The translations under genes and the position numbers were made by a program. From positions 1 through 6,120 of the forward strand of contig CAMKZP010000242.1 of NCBI GenBank assembly GCA_946477805.1: 6,120 nucleotides of DNA, in the 5' to 3' direction. Shown here piece by piece: positions 1 to 6,097 of this stretch (positions within the stretch are counted from its first letter, which is position 1; each line of letters starts with the position of its first letter). The notes under the pieces are model-generated. The model searched no databases. It was not told the origin of the DNA and worked only from the letters and a program-made list of their open reading frames with translations. This stretch comes from an uncultured Enterobacter sp. Lineage in GTDB: Bacteria; Pseudomonadota; Gammaproteobacteria; Enterobacterales; Enterobacteriaceae.

Positions 1-28
1 GGCAGCGTCAGATGTGTATAAGAGACAG
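1..28 (+). other. Illumina Nextera Read 1 adapter remnant (contamination)
   Basis: These bases equal the last 28 bases of the 33-base Nextera transposase Read 1 adapter: GGCAGCGTC followed by the 19-bp Tn5 mosaic end AGATGTGTATAAGAGACAG at 10-28. This is synthetic library sequence left on a contig edge, so bacterial sequence starts at about 29. It should not be read as an IS50/Tn5 end. Confidence 0.96.
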
Positions 29-45
29 CCTATTTGTCATAAGTT

Positions 46-76
46 CACTGTTTGACATGATGAAGTATAAACAGTG
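46..76. repeat. 8-bp inverted repeat overlapping a consensus -35 hexamer, upstream of the regulator
   Basis: CACTGTTT at 46-53 and AAACAGTG at 69-76 are perfect reverse complements separated by 15 bases. A perfect TTGACA hexamer (52-57) begins within the left arm. The arm centres lie about 23 bp apart, roughly two helical turns, which suits a dimeric DNA-binding protein. No good -10 hexamer follows TTGACA at 16-18 bp spacing (the sequence there is TGTGAG), so a promoter here would be weak or activator-dependent. An operator role is inferred from position and symmetry only. Confidence 0.45.
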
Positions 77-94
77 TGAGAGCGTTTGGGAAAT

Positions 95-120
95 AGGATT
101 ATTTCAGCAGCGATAATCTT
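95..120. promoter_or_regulatory. Candidate operator: AGGATTAT ... ATAATCTT inverted repeat
   Basis: AGGATTAT (95-102) and ATAATCTT (113-120) form an inverted repeat whose perfect core is GATTAT/ATAATC, with 10 bases between the cores. A further AGGATTA lies at 144-150. The same two octamers occur overlapped at 6098-6111, upstream of the fimbrial subunit gene. Being shared by the regulator gene and the operon it probably controls makes this a candidate binding site for the LuxR-type protein, including autoregulation. The repeat is seen in the sequence; the role is inferred. Confidence 0.35.
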
Positions 121-178
121 TTTCTGCTAATTTGTTTTTTATTAGGATTAATTTTATCGTTGAGGAGATATTCCTGGG

Positions 179-271
179 GTGGTTTTGAATATTATCTCTT
201 TAATGGCTGGACTCCAATATCCTCTGACTATAGCATTAACCCTATCAATAACAGCCACGATAACAATATGA
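179..271 (+). CDS. Possible 30-codon hydrophobic leader peptide coupled to the regulator
   Basis: A strong Shine-Dalgarno-like GAGGAG at 162-167 has no start at ideal spacing for the regulator frame. In the +2 frame a GTG at 179 opens a 30-codon ORF ending in TGA at 269-271. That stop overlaps the regulator ATG (268-270) in an ATGA arrangement typical of translational coupling. The peptide is very hydrophobic and rich in Ile, Thr and Leu (for example PLTIALTLSITATITI near the end), so it would be membrane-seeking if made. Spacing from GAGGAG to GTG is 11 bases, longer than ideal. An ATG at 203 in the same frame is an alternative start without a clear ribosome site. There is no homology evidence. 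It could be chance, or the region could be the N-terminus of a longer regulator started at TTG 160. Confidence 0.3.
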   Translation: MVLNIISLMAGLQYPLTIALTLSITATITI

Positions 272-924
272 AAAATGACAAAGATCCCTCAGTGGTCGCT
301 ATGTTTTATGATGCTAATATTTTTCAGCAGCTACTCTTTTATTATCTCAAAAAAGAGGTCAGGGAGTGTGCATTCCAGCTGGAGACAATCCAGTCTGCTG
401 ACAGCCTTTTTGAAATGATTTCTTCAGGACGAGTAGATGTCTTAATCACCCATTTTCGGTTTATGCTTAATTTGCCTGACTGGGGCTTGCCGGAGAATAT
501 AAGCCTGGAGCAACTGTGTCGCCGCCACGGCGTCAGGCGAATACTTCTTATAGACGATGATGAGCGCTGGCCTCTTTCACGCATTATCAACATGAAATAT
601 GAGGTAACGCTGAGCTTAAAAGAGGACGTTGACGAGCTGGCGGCAGCCTTTAAAAGATTGCTGTGCCAGAACGTGGCGGTACCCTACGTTTCTCCCGGTT
701 TGCGAAAAGGCACCAGACGAGAGCACGCCAGCTTATCATCAAAAGAATGGGAGGTGCTTTGGCTCCTGGCGCAGGGACAATCACTTTCAGAAATTGCCAG
801 CTGGAAGCGCCGCTCGGTCAGTACGATTGCAACTCAAAAGCATAATGCATTGAAAAAGCTGGGGATTTCTAATTCTGGCGAATTTATTAAGTTTTTACAG
901 ATTACCGGTGGGTTTAACGTTTAG
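268..924 (+). CDS. LuxR-family (FimZ/RcsB-like HTH) fimbrial regulator with a degenerate receiver domain
   Basis: Predicted 218-residue cytoplasmic transcription regulator. Residues 9-132 resemble a response-regulator receiver fold (VVAMFYDANIF near the first strand, LSLKEDVDELAAAFKRLL near the last helix). The position expected for the phosphorylated Asp, after VDVLIT, is His62, and the usual acidic pair is reduced to Asp15, so phosphorylation is unlikely. Residues 155-210 form the GerE helix-turn-helix: LSSKEWEVLWLLAQG, SEIA, then SVSTIATQKHNALKKLGI, close in pattern to RcsB and FimZ. I chose ATG 268 because it starts a few residues before the first strand, as is usual in the family. TTG 160 would add 36 residues with no domain character. 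ATG 268 lacks its own ribosome site but may be coupled to the upstream leader ORF. The gene converges on the fimbrial operon, so it is likely the operon's regulator. Fold and family are fairly sure; the target is inferred. Confidence 0.85.
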   Translation: MKNDKDPSVVAMFYDANIFQQLLFYYLKKEVRECAFQLETIQSADSLFEMISSGRVDVLITHFRFMLNLPDWGLPENISLEQLCRRHGVRRILLIDDDERWPLSRIINMKYEVTLSLKEDVDELAAAFKRLLCQNVAVPYVSPGLRKGTRREHASLSSKEWEVLWLLAQGQSLSEIASWKRRSVSTIATQKHNALKKLGISNSGEFIKFLQITGGFNV

Positions 925-951
925 GTTCAGGGCGCGCGTGCGCCCAAACCT
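923..951. terminator. GC-rich hairpin between convergent genes, likely bidirectional terminator
   Basis: GGGCGC (930-935) and GCGCCC (940-945) form a perfect 6-bp stem with a GCGT loop. After a small internal bulge (CA against A), AGGTT (923-927) pairs with AACCT (947-951). It starts at the regulator stop codon and ends 8 bases short of the adhesin stop on the other strand. Neither side has a strong T-run, so termination may be partial or the hairpin may act mainly as an mRNA 3-prime end. Confidence 0.5.
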
Positions 952-958
952 TACTGGC

Positions 959-2023
959 CTAAGGATAAATAATATTCAGCGTTGCAGATGTATTGATTTT
1001 ACCCGCGCTGAGAATTGCCGCGTTATGCGGGTAGTAATACGCAGCCATCGGTATCGAGAAGGTCTGGCTCAAGCTTCCACCTGCCGCGACGCTGAACAAT
1101 GAGGTCGCATTTCCGCGAGCGGTTGTCGAGGTTGTCATCAGGACCGGGGCTTCAGGCGCGCTGAGTTTCACCAGCCGTAATCCAACGCCTTTCGCTGCCG
1201 CACTGTCGGTATCAATCAGCACGCTCGAATCGCTTGAGAGCAGGCGTGTGCTGGAAAGATACATATCAATTGCCCGATCGCTGGTTCCTTCAGGGGAAAT
1301 ATTGTCACAGCGCATATTGAGCGTAAAAGGCGTAAGGCCAGCCTGCCTGTTTGCCGCGATCTGATTTACGCCAACCGTTGGCAGCGTAACCGTAAGGCCT
1401 GCATTTGCAAAGCTGCAGGTCGTTGATTTTGGCGCATACTTTATCGTCATTGGCTGGCCCAGCATATCCCGCTGATCGTAAGGCCAGTTAAATCCATTCA
1501 ACAGCCACTGCAAAATCTTAATAAGCTGTTTTGCAGGCCACAGGATAATGTCCAGCAACGACATGCCGCTCAGATCGGTCACAAAGAGCACATCGCTAAG
1601 ATAAGCGGTATTGCCCGAGACGGCGGTACCGTTCGTATTCACTAAGGTAAATTTTACCTGGAAAGGAACGTTCAGTTCGCTAGCCTGATGCGAGCCGGAA
1701 TCTGTAAGCGTGACGTTCGCTGGCGTTGAGGTGATCTCAGCCCGGATCTTATGCTTATTATTCTCAAAGCCAAAAATAGTCGCATAGTTATTATCCGTCG
1801 ATAATATTGGCGTATAGCCAAATTCGCTGTTACGCGTACTGCAGTTAAAACTGCCGGCATATTGCGTCGTAAAGCTCCCCGTCCACTCTGGCGTCTGTGC
1901 GCTCAGCTTATCGGAAAGATCGACGGTAATCACCGATCCATACATCATGCTACTGCCATAACAGGTGGCATAGCTCGCACCGCTGGTCATGGCGAAAAGA
2001 AGAAAAATAAACAGCCTGATCAT
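959..2023 (-). CDS. Two-domain fimbrial tip adhesin (FimH/YehA-like architecture)
   Basis: 354-residue exported protein, last gene of the operon. Residues 1-19 are a sec signal peptide cleaved after ASYA. Residues 20 to about 150 form a divergent N-terminal domain with Cys21 and Cys61, probably disulfide-linked, in the place of the receptor-binding domain. Residues about 196-354 form a pilin domain with Cys203 and Cys239, the block GLTVTLPTVGVNQIAANRQ, and a C-terminal beta-strand ending TLNIIYP that the chaperone should recognise. Length and the two-domain plan match tip adhesins, which run about 300-370 residues. The receptor cannot be read from the sequence. A hydrophobic segment (151-181) joins the two domains and is unusual. 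The start is ATG 2023 with AGGA 8 bases upstream, inside the end of the usher gene, and only 4 bases separate the two genes. The stop is TAG at 959-961. Confidence 0.85.
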   Translation of the reverse strand: MIRLFIFLLFAMTSGASYATCYGSSMMYGSVITVDLSDKLSAQTPEWTGSFTTQYAGSFNCSTRNSEFGYTPILSTDNNYATIFGFENNKHKIRAEITSTPANVTLTDSGSHQASELNVPFQVKFTLVNTNGTAVSGNTAYLSDVLFVTDLSGMSLLDIILWPAKQLIKILQWLLNGFNWPYDQRDMLGQPMTIKYAPKSTTCSFANAGLTVTLPTVGVNQIAANRQAGLTPFTLNMRCDNISPEGTSDRAIDMYLSSTRLLSSDSSVLIDTDSAAAKGVGLRLVKLSAPEAPVLMTTSTTARGNATSLFSVAAGGSLSQTFSIPMAAYYYPHNAAILSAGKINTSATLNIIYP

Positions 2024-2027
2024 AAAT

Positions 2028-4526
2028 TTATTCCTGCGGTAAACATAAAGCCGGTTTCTGGTTTAGAGAAAGCGCCGGGCTTTGAATGACACAATGGCCT
2101 CCACGGAGCGGGATGTTCAGCATTTTAGGGGGCTCAGTAGCCCGCAGATAAATCACGCTGGCCTGGCCCACGTACCCAACGGGTTTACGGTTTTCGTCAA
2201 ACACTTCCGTACCGAAGGGCAGGGGTTTAGCATCAGGGCGCACGGCCTTAAGCTGCCAGGACTGGCGGCGATCCGTTTCAAAACGCAGCATGTTGACCGA
2301 GCCGTCATAAGGGACGACGTTAGCAATATTGCCGATGATTTCTGCCCCGTCGCTGTCATTCGTTTGCGTTAATGTTATGGCGTTTTTACGGTACGGGGTC
2401 GCGTAAGGAACCAGGGCCAGCCCGTCACGGTTGGTCTTAATGCTTTCGTCGCCGTTCACCATCAGGCCTGCTGCCTGCGGTGCTTCAACGATCGTTAAGG
2501 TGTTGCCTATCTCATTCGAGGCAAGAATATGCCCCGGTATAGCAACCAGACTGCCGCGAGAACTTAAACCGGCCTGCCGATAATCAGAGGACTCGCTAAA
2601 CGATCCGCCAAGCGTGGAGAACGCTGTGCGCATGCTGACGTTCGCACTGGCCATATTCTCTCCACCCTTTTGATTACTTCCGGAAAGGGTGTAGCTCAGG
2701 CGATTAGACTCCAGCGCGTTGCCGCTCAGGCTGATATTACTCTGCTGATATTTCGAGCCATTTGCTGACATACCCGCCGTCACCCATGCGCGATTATCAA
2801 ACATGCTGAACGGCACGCTCAGCGAAGCGTAAAAACGCGTCTCTTCTTCACGATCGGAGTTTCTTACGCGACTGGCGGAGACGTTATAGCTCATCTGGCC
2901 AAAGGCGTTCGAATAGCCGACCTGATACTCGCGGTTGGTCTGGGATGCTGACCAATAGTCACGCTGGGTTCCTGAGAAAAATATCGTGCCTGCCTTGTCA
3001 CTTAATCGCTGATTAAGGTTAAGGGTGAACGTGTTTTTTGGCCGAGCGGAACGCATCGCATCCCAGGTGCTGAGATCGATGTCGGGCAACACATCGGTGC
3101 CGCCGCTGCGGTTTTCATAGTCATCACGCAGGCGCTGGTATCCATCGCGCGAATAAATCGCGTCGGTGAAGCTGTAGTAACCCTTAGTCGAATACCGGTA
3201 AGCGGCCAGCGTAAAGTTAGTTCCCGTGAAATCAATAAACCTGCTGTAGGCAATACGGAAACTTTGGCCGCTTTTGCTGCCCTGCTGCAGCCGGGTGTTG
3301 GCGTGCGTGACATCCACCGACACCGCGCCGACCGGGAGGTTCCAGCCAGCCCCAATCAGGGATGACTGATAATTGTCGCTCAGTATCGTGCCTGCATAGC
3401 CGGTCACCAGGTTATTCATGCCGTACTGCAGCGTGCCCTGCAAAAAACCGGGCTCATAGGTGCTGTTCATGGAACGAACATTGCCAGCCACCAGGCTGTA
3501 CTGACTTACCCCCTCTTTTAACATACCCGGCACGGACGAAAACGGCACGCTGAATGACTGTGTGCTTCCATCGGCTTCCAGTACGCTGACAAACAAATCC
3601 CCGGCGGAACCGGTTGGCTGAATGGTGTCGATTACAAAGGCACCCGGCGGTACGTTTTCCTGATAAATCACGCTGCCATTCTGGATAATCCGGACCAGGG
3701 CATTTGTCTGTGCAGTACCACGGACAACAGGTGAAAAACCACGCTGAGAATTTGGGCGCATATTCAGATCCGAGCGCAAAGAGACGCCGCGGATCCGCAG
3801 GGAATCAAACAGCTCTCCCTGCGTGAAGAAGTCACCCACCATCAAATTCGAGCCGAGTCCGGCGATCGGTTTGCGCACATAGCGTGTGTTGTTTTGCCAG
3901 CTGCCGTTCTCACCCGCACGCTTACGCCACACGCTATTATCACGAAACTGCCAGCCCAGCAGGTTTACACCGGACTCAATCCCGGCAAAGAGATCGTCGC
4001 TGGTATCTTTACCGTCAAGCTTAGAGTGCGTGTTGTAATAAGTGGCGTTATAGGACAGGAGCAACGCTGAAATACCTTCATCCCAAAACTGAGAGGGAAG
4101 ATAGCCTGCTTCAACGCGGTCTAACGACGCCTGAGGAACCGTCAGGCGCAGGCTTAACGTGCCGGGTTCAACCTCCACTTTTCCACCCTGGACGACTTCT
4201 GCGAGCGTAATGTCACCGTTTTCATCCTTAGGGGCTGGAAGAGCGTCCAGCCGAACGCCCAGCAGCGCCGCATCCCGCCAGGCAAGACGAATGTCGTCTT
4301 GCTGCTGTGCGAAATTGACGTTGAATCGGCCTTTCCAGTCGCCGTTAACGTAAATATCAAGCTCATGTTCACCGGGAGGCATATCGCTGTTGTCGTAAAA
4401 ACGCGAAAGATCCGCTTCGCCTGATGCACCCGCGAGGAGTGAGGTATCAAAATTGACCGCACCTGATTGCGACGTCATAAGGGCACAGACGATTAAAACA
4501 TACAGTCTGGTGTATTTCGGTTTCAT
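2028..4526 (-). CDS. Outer-membrane fimbrial usher (FimD/PapC family)
   Basis: Predicted 832-residue assembly platform that takes chaperone-subunit complexes and secretes the growing pilus. Numbering from ATG 4526: signal peptide 1-23, cleaved after QSGA; N-terminal periplasmic domain about 24-140 (FDTSLL, PGEHELDIYVNGDWKG); 24-stranded barrel from about 152 to 650 (GISALLLSYNATYY, SGVNLLGWQFRDN); plug within it at about 264-332 (VVRGTAQTNALVRIIQNG, VPPGAFVIDTI, VLEADGS); two C-terminal domains to the end. Length fits the family (about 800-870). Cys812 and Cys828 form the usual C-terminal pair, but the N-terminal domain has no cysteine. A TTG at 4541, right after the chaperone stop, would add five residues. 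I prefer the ATG because it begins a clean signal peptide; GGA lies 10 bases before it. The chaperone gene ends 15 bases upstream and the adhesin gene begins 4 bases downstream, so translation is probably coupled. Confidence 0.95.
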   Translation of the reverse strand: MKPKYTRLYVLIVCALMTSQSGAVNFDTSLLAGASGEADLSRFYDNSDMPPGEHELDIYVNGDWKGRFNVNFAQQQDDIRLAWRDAALLGVRLDALPAPKDENGDITLAEVVQGGKVEVEPGTLSLRLTVPQASLDRVEAGYLPSQFWDEGISALLLSYNATYYNTHSKLDGKDTSDDLFAGIESGVNLLGWQFRDNSVWRKRAGENGSWQNNTRYVRKPIAGLGSNLMVGDFFTQGELFDSLRIRGVSLRSDLNMRPNSQRGFSPVVRGTAQTNALVRIIQNGSVIYQENVPPGAFVIDTIQPTGSAGDLFVSVLEADGSTQSFSVPFSSVPGMLKEGVSQYSLVAGNVRSMNSTYEPGFLQGTLQYGMNNLVTGYAGTILSDNYQSSLIGAGWNLPVGAVSVDVTHANTRLQQGSKSGQSFRIAYSRFIDFTGTNFTLAAYRYSTKGYYSFTDAIYSRDGYQRLRDDYENRSGGTDVLPDIDLSTWDAMRSARPKNTFTLNLNQRLSDKAGTIFFSGTQRDYWSASQTNREYQVGYSNAFGQMSYNVSASRVRNSDREEETRFYASLSVPFSMFDNRAWVTAGMSANGSKYQQSNISLSGNALESNRLSYTLSGSNQKGGENMASANVSMRTAFSTLGGSFSESSDYRQAGLSSRGSLVAIPGHILASNEIGNTLTIVEAPQAAGLMVNGDESIKTNRDGLALVPYATPYRKNAITLTQTNDSDGAEIIGNIANVVPYDGSVNMLRFETDRRQSWQLKAVRPDAKPLPFGTEVFDENRKPVGYVGQASVIYLRATEPPKMLNIPLRGGHCVIQSPALSLNQKPALCLPQE

Positions 4527-4541
4527 TTTGTAGTAATCCAA

Positions 4542-5234
4542 TCACTCTGCAGTAACAGATAGTGTTTTATAGGCACCCAGATCATCGATATATATGACTT
4601 GATAAGCCTGACCTTTAGTGGTCACTTTTTTACTGGCAATTTTTGTGCTGGCAAAAGGCGCAACCATAGGTGAGTCATCCAGCAGCTTTACCTTGTTCTG
4701 CTCTATGTTCGCCAGGGTAATGTGCAGGGGGCTTTTATTTTCAATGGTGAATGACTTTCCATTGGCATAAAGCTTTAAGGACGCTGTCGCTTTATCAACC
4801 GAATTGACGATACCGGCAGGACGATAAAAAAGCTTAATGCGCGATTTTATCGCCAGCTGAACGGTGTTCAGGTTTTGCATATTTTCGGGTGTTGGCGGAA
4901 TATCCAACACGTTCAGGAAAAATACTGACTCTCGGTCACGCGGTAAATCTGCAGACAGTTTTTTAATGCGTAATTGCTGTCCATTATGTCCTGACACTTT
5001 AACGACTGGAGGTGAAAGCATAAAAGGAACGTTGGCAGTTTCTGGCGTCGAGTTGATATCGCCATCGTCTATCCACGACTGGACCAGAGAGGGATCGTCA
5101 CCGTTATTCACCAGCTGAACAATCACCTCTTTATTTTTCTCTGGGTATATAATTCGCGTGCCATTAATAACAATATTAGCCCAGGCGTTACCCGTACTCA
5201 GGATAAGAGCAGTCAGAAGAAATAAATTACGCAT
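4542..5234 (-). CDS. Periplasmic fimbrial chaperone (PapD/FimC family, short F1-G1 loop type)
   Basis: 230-residue periplasmic chaperone that folds and caps pilus subunits by donor-strand complementation and delivers them to the usher. Residues 1-19 are a signal peptide cleaved after NAWA. Two immunoglobulin-like domains follow. Arg27 (mature Arg8, in TRIIYP) and Lys134 in the motif RIKLFYRP match the two invariant residues that hold the subunit C-terminus in PapD and FimC. LPRDRESVFFLNVLDIPP is the domain 1 signature. The F1-G1 region before AIKSRIKLFYRP is short, as in chaperones of adhesive rod fimbriae. ATG 5234 has a strong ribosome site, AAGAAGG within 5241-5248, about 7 bases before it. 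The subunit gene lies upstream beyond the 5251-5270 stem-loop, and the usher follows directly. Function is certain at family level; the named system is not. Confidence 0.96.
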   Translation of the reverse strand: MRNLFLLTALILSTGNAWANIVINGTRIIYPEKNKEVIVQLVNNGDDPSLVQSWIDDGDINSTPETANVPFMLSPPVVKVSGHNGQQLRIKKLSADLPRDRESVFFLNVLDIPPTPENMQNLNTVQLAIKSRIKLFYRPAGIVNSVDKATASLKLYANGKSFTIENKSPLHITLANIEQNKVKLLDDSPMVAPFASTKIASKKVTTKGQAYQVIYIDDLGAYKTLSVTAE

Positions 5235-5250
5235 ACTAAAACCTTCTTAA

Positions 5251-5270
5251 CCAGGCCCCGAAGGGCCTGG
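5251..5270 (-). terminator. UUCG-capped intercistronic stem-loop after the major subunit gene
   Basis: On the minus-strand transcript CCAGGCCC pairs perfectly with GGGCCTGG across a TTCG loop closed by C-G, the very stable cUUCGg tetraloop. It lies 8 bases after the subunit stop (5279-5281) and just before the chaperone ribosome site. No U-run follows (TTAAGAAGG), so it is more likely a partial terminator, or a 3-prime block protecting subunit mRNA from exonucleases, than a full terminator. Either action would give far more subunit than chaperone or usher, as fimbriae need. Confidence 0.7.
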
Positions 5271-5278
5271 GGGAATAA

Positions 5279-5863
5279 TTACAGATAGGAAACGGTGTAG
5301 GTAACGTTTGAGCTTAAAGATCCAACTTTAGCCGCTTCGCTGTCTGTCTCTTATACACATCTCCGAGCCCACGGCGTTTCAGAATCAGGTGCAGCTTTAT
5401 CACCCATAATGTTTGTTACATATGGCTGGTTTAACGCGATAGGCGAAGAAGAGCCTGGCTCTGCTAAAGAGAAGCCTACATTACGTGAAACGCTGGCGTC
5501 GCTTTCATTAACGGTATTGTTCAGCAGATATTTACCATCCGTTGAAATATTATCAGCGGAAGAGAAGTAAATTTTAAGCGGAGTGCCCGCGGTTCCTGCT
5601 GCCGGTGAACAGCCTGAGAACGTTAAAGAAATAGTTTTCTTATTTTTAGTAATGGGGCCGACGGTGGTGCCTGCATCGTCAACGGTGATCGGGGAAAGCG
5701 CGACGGTAAAGTCAGCGCTTTTGCCGCCGTTAATAGTACACGTCGTATCAGTGATAGCGCCGGTGAAGTTGATCACGCCACCTGCTGCATTATCTTCTGC
5801 AGAGGCATAGCCAGCGTTCAGTGCAGCAGCAACGAGGGTTAAGGTGAACATTTTCTTGAACAT
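5279..5863 (-). CDS. Major fimbrial subunit (FimA-type pilin), split by adapter sequence
   Basis: Main structural pilin, polymerised into the pilus rod by donor-strand exchange. Residues 1-22 are a signal peptide cleaved after ASA. The mature part begins EDNAAGGVINFTGAITDTTC, and Cys42 and Cys85 form the conserved pilin disulfide. ATG 5863 has GGAG about 7 bases upstream. Reading stops at TAA 5351-5353 after 170 residues, but that stop and the tail PWARRCV come from the Nextera adapter at 5344-5373. Genuine coding ends near DSET (about residue 163) and resumes past the adapter in the same frame with SEAAKVGSLSS and NVTYTVSYL, then TAA at 5279-5281. That tail is a typical pilin C-terminal strand with the penultimate Tyr. 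The strand before it (the xFxAxYY region of related pilins) is absent, so I estimate about 10 codons are lost and the real protein is about 190 residues. The break is an assembly artefact, not a natural pseudogene. Confidence 0.88.
5344..5373 (-). other. Internal Illumina Nextera Read 2 adapter (assembly artefact)
   Basis: On the + strand this is the 19-bp mosaic end CTGTCTCTTATACACATCT followed by CCGAGCCCACG, 30 of the 34 bases of the Nextera Read 2 adapter as it appears at the 3-prime end of an insert. The match breaks where AGAC would follow. Orientation relative to the 1-28 adapter is that of a library molecule (adapter 1, insert, adapter 2), so 29-5343 was one contig with untrimmed ends, apparently joined here to a second piece. 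Exact order and distance across 5343/5374 should not be trusted. Confidence 0.95.
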
Positions 5864-5902
5864 GTAAATCTCCAGATTACTTCTTATTAAGTTAAAAGCG
5901 TG

Positions 5903-5927
5903 GTAGCTGGCGCTAATGCTCAGCTAC
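5903..5927 (-). repeat. Inverted repeat in the operon leader
   Basis: GTAGCTG (5903-5909) and CAGCTAC (5921-5927) are perfect reverse complements around an 11-base loop. A second small hairpin, AGC-A-GGCC against GGCC-GCT with a CGA loop, lies at 5933-5950. In the transcript both fall in the 5-prime leader, about 40-90 bases before the subunit ATG. They could affect mRNA stability or translation, or bind a protein as DNA. Neither is followed by a U-run on the minus strand. Confidence 0.4.
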
Positions 5928-6097
5928 GGTACAGCAGGCCCGAGGCCGCTTTCATGTGTGTGCCTGACAAGAAGAAGGGCGCACCAGAGGAGAGTTACAA
6001 TGGCCTCAGGTTGATGCTGCACTACACTTGGTTGGCGAGATAATAGTGCAACAAAAACCAATGACGTAAAACATTATTCTGTTTTAAGTTGAAATTA

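Noticed and set aside
160..267. N-terminal extension of the regulator from TTG 160
   Set aside because: The 36 extra residues show no domain character, the receiver-like fold starts just after ATG 268, and the GAGGAG ribosome site lies inside rather than before this start. It is not fully excluded.
908..1102. 64-residue + strand ORF across the intergenic hairpin into the adhesin gene
   Set aside because: It overlaps the regulator end and is antisense to the adhesin C-terminus. The translation is rich in Arg and matches no recognisable family.
2028..4526. Long open frames on the opposite strand and in other frames within the usher, adhesin and chaperone genes
   Set aside because: They lie wholly inside well-supported genes, have low-complexity or Arg/Pro/Ser-rich translations and lack ribosome sites, so they are shadow frames.
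4527..4541. TTG start for the usher immediately after the chaperone stop
   Set aside because: ATG 4526 gives a clean signal peptide (MKPKYTRLYVLIVCAL...), and the five extra residues add nothing. Translation from TTG cannot be excluded.
1..5373. A composite Tn5-like transposon with 19-bp terminal inverted repeats
   Set aside because: The repeats are attached to Nextera library tails, no transposase gene is present, and the ends face the wrong way for a transposon.
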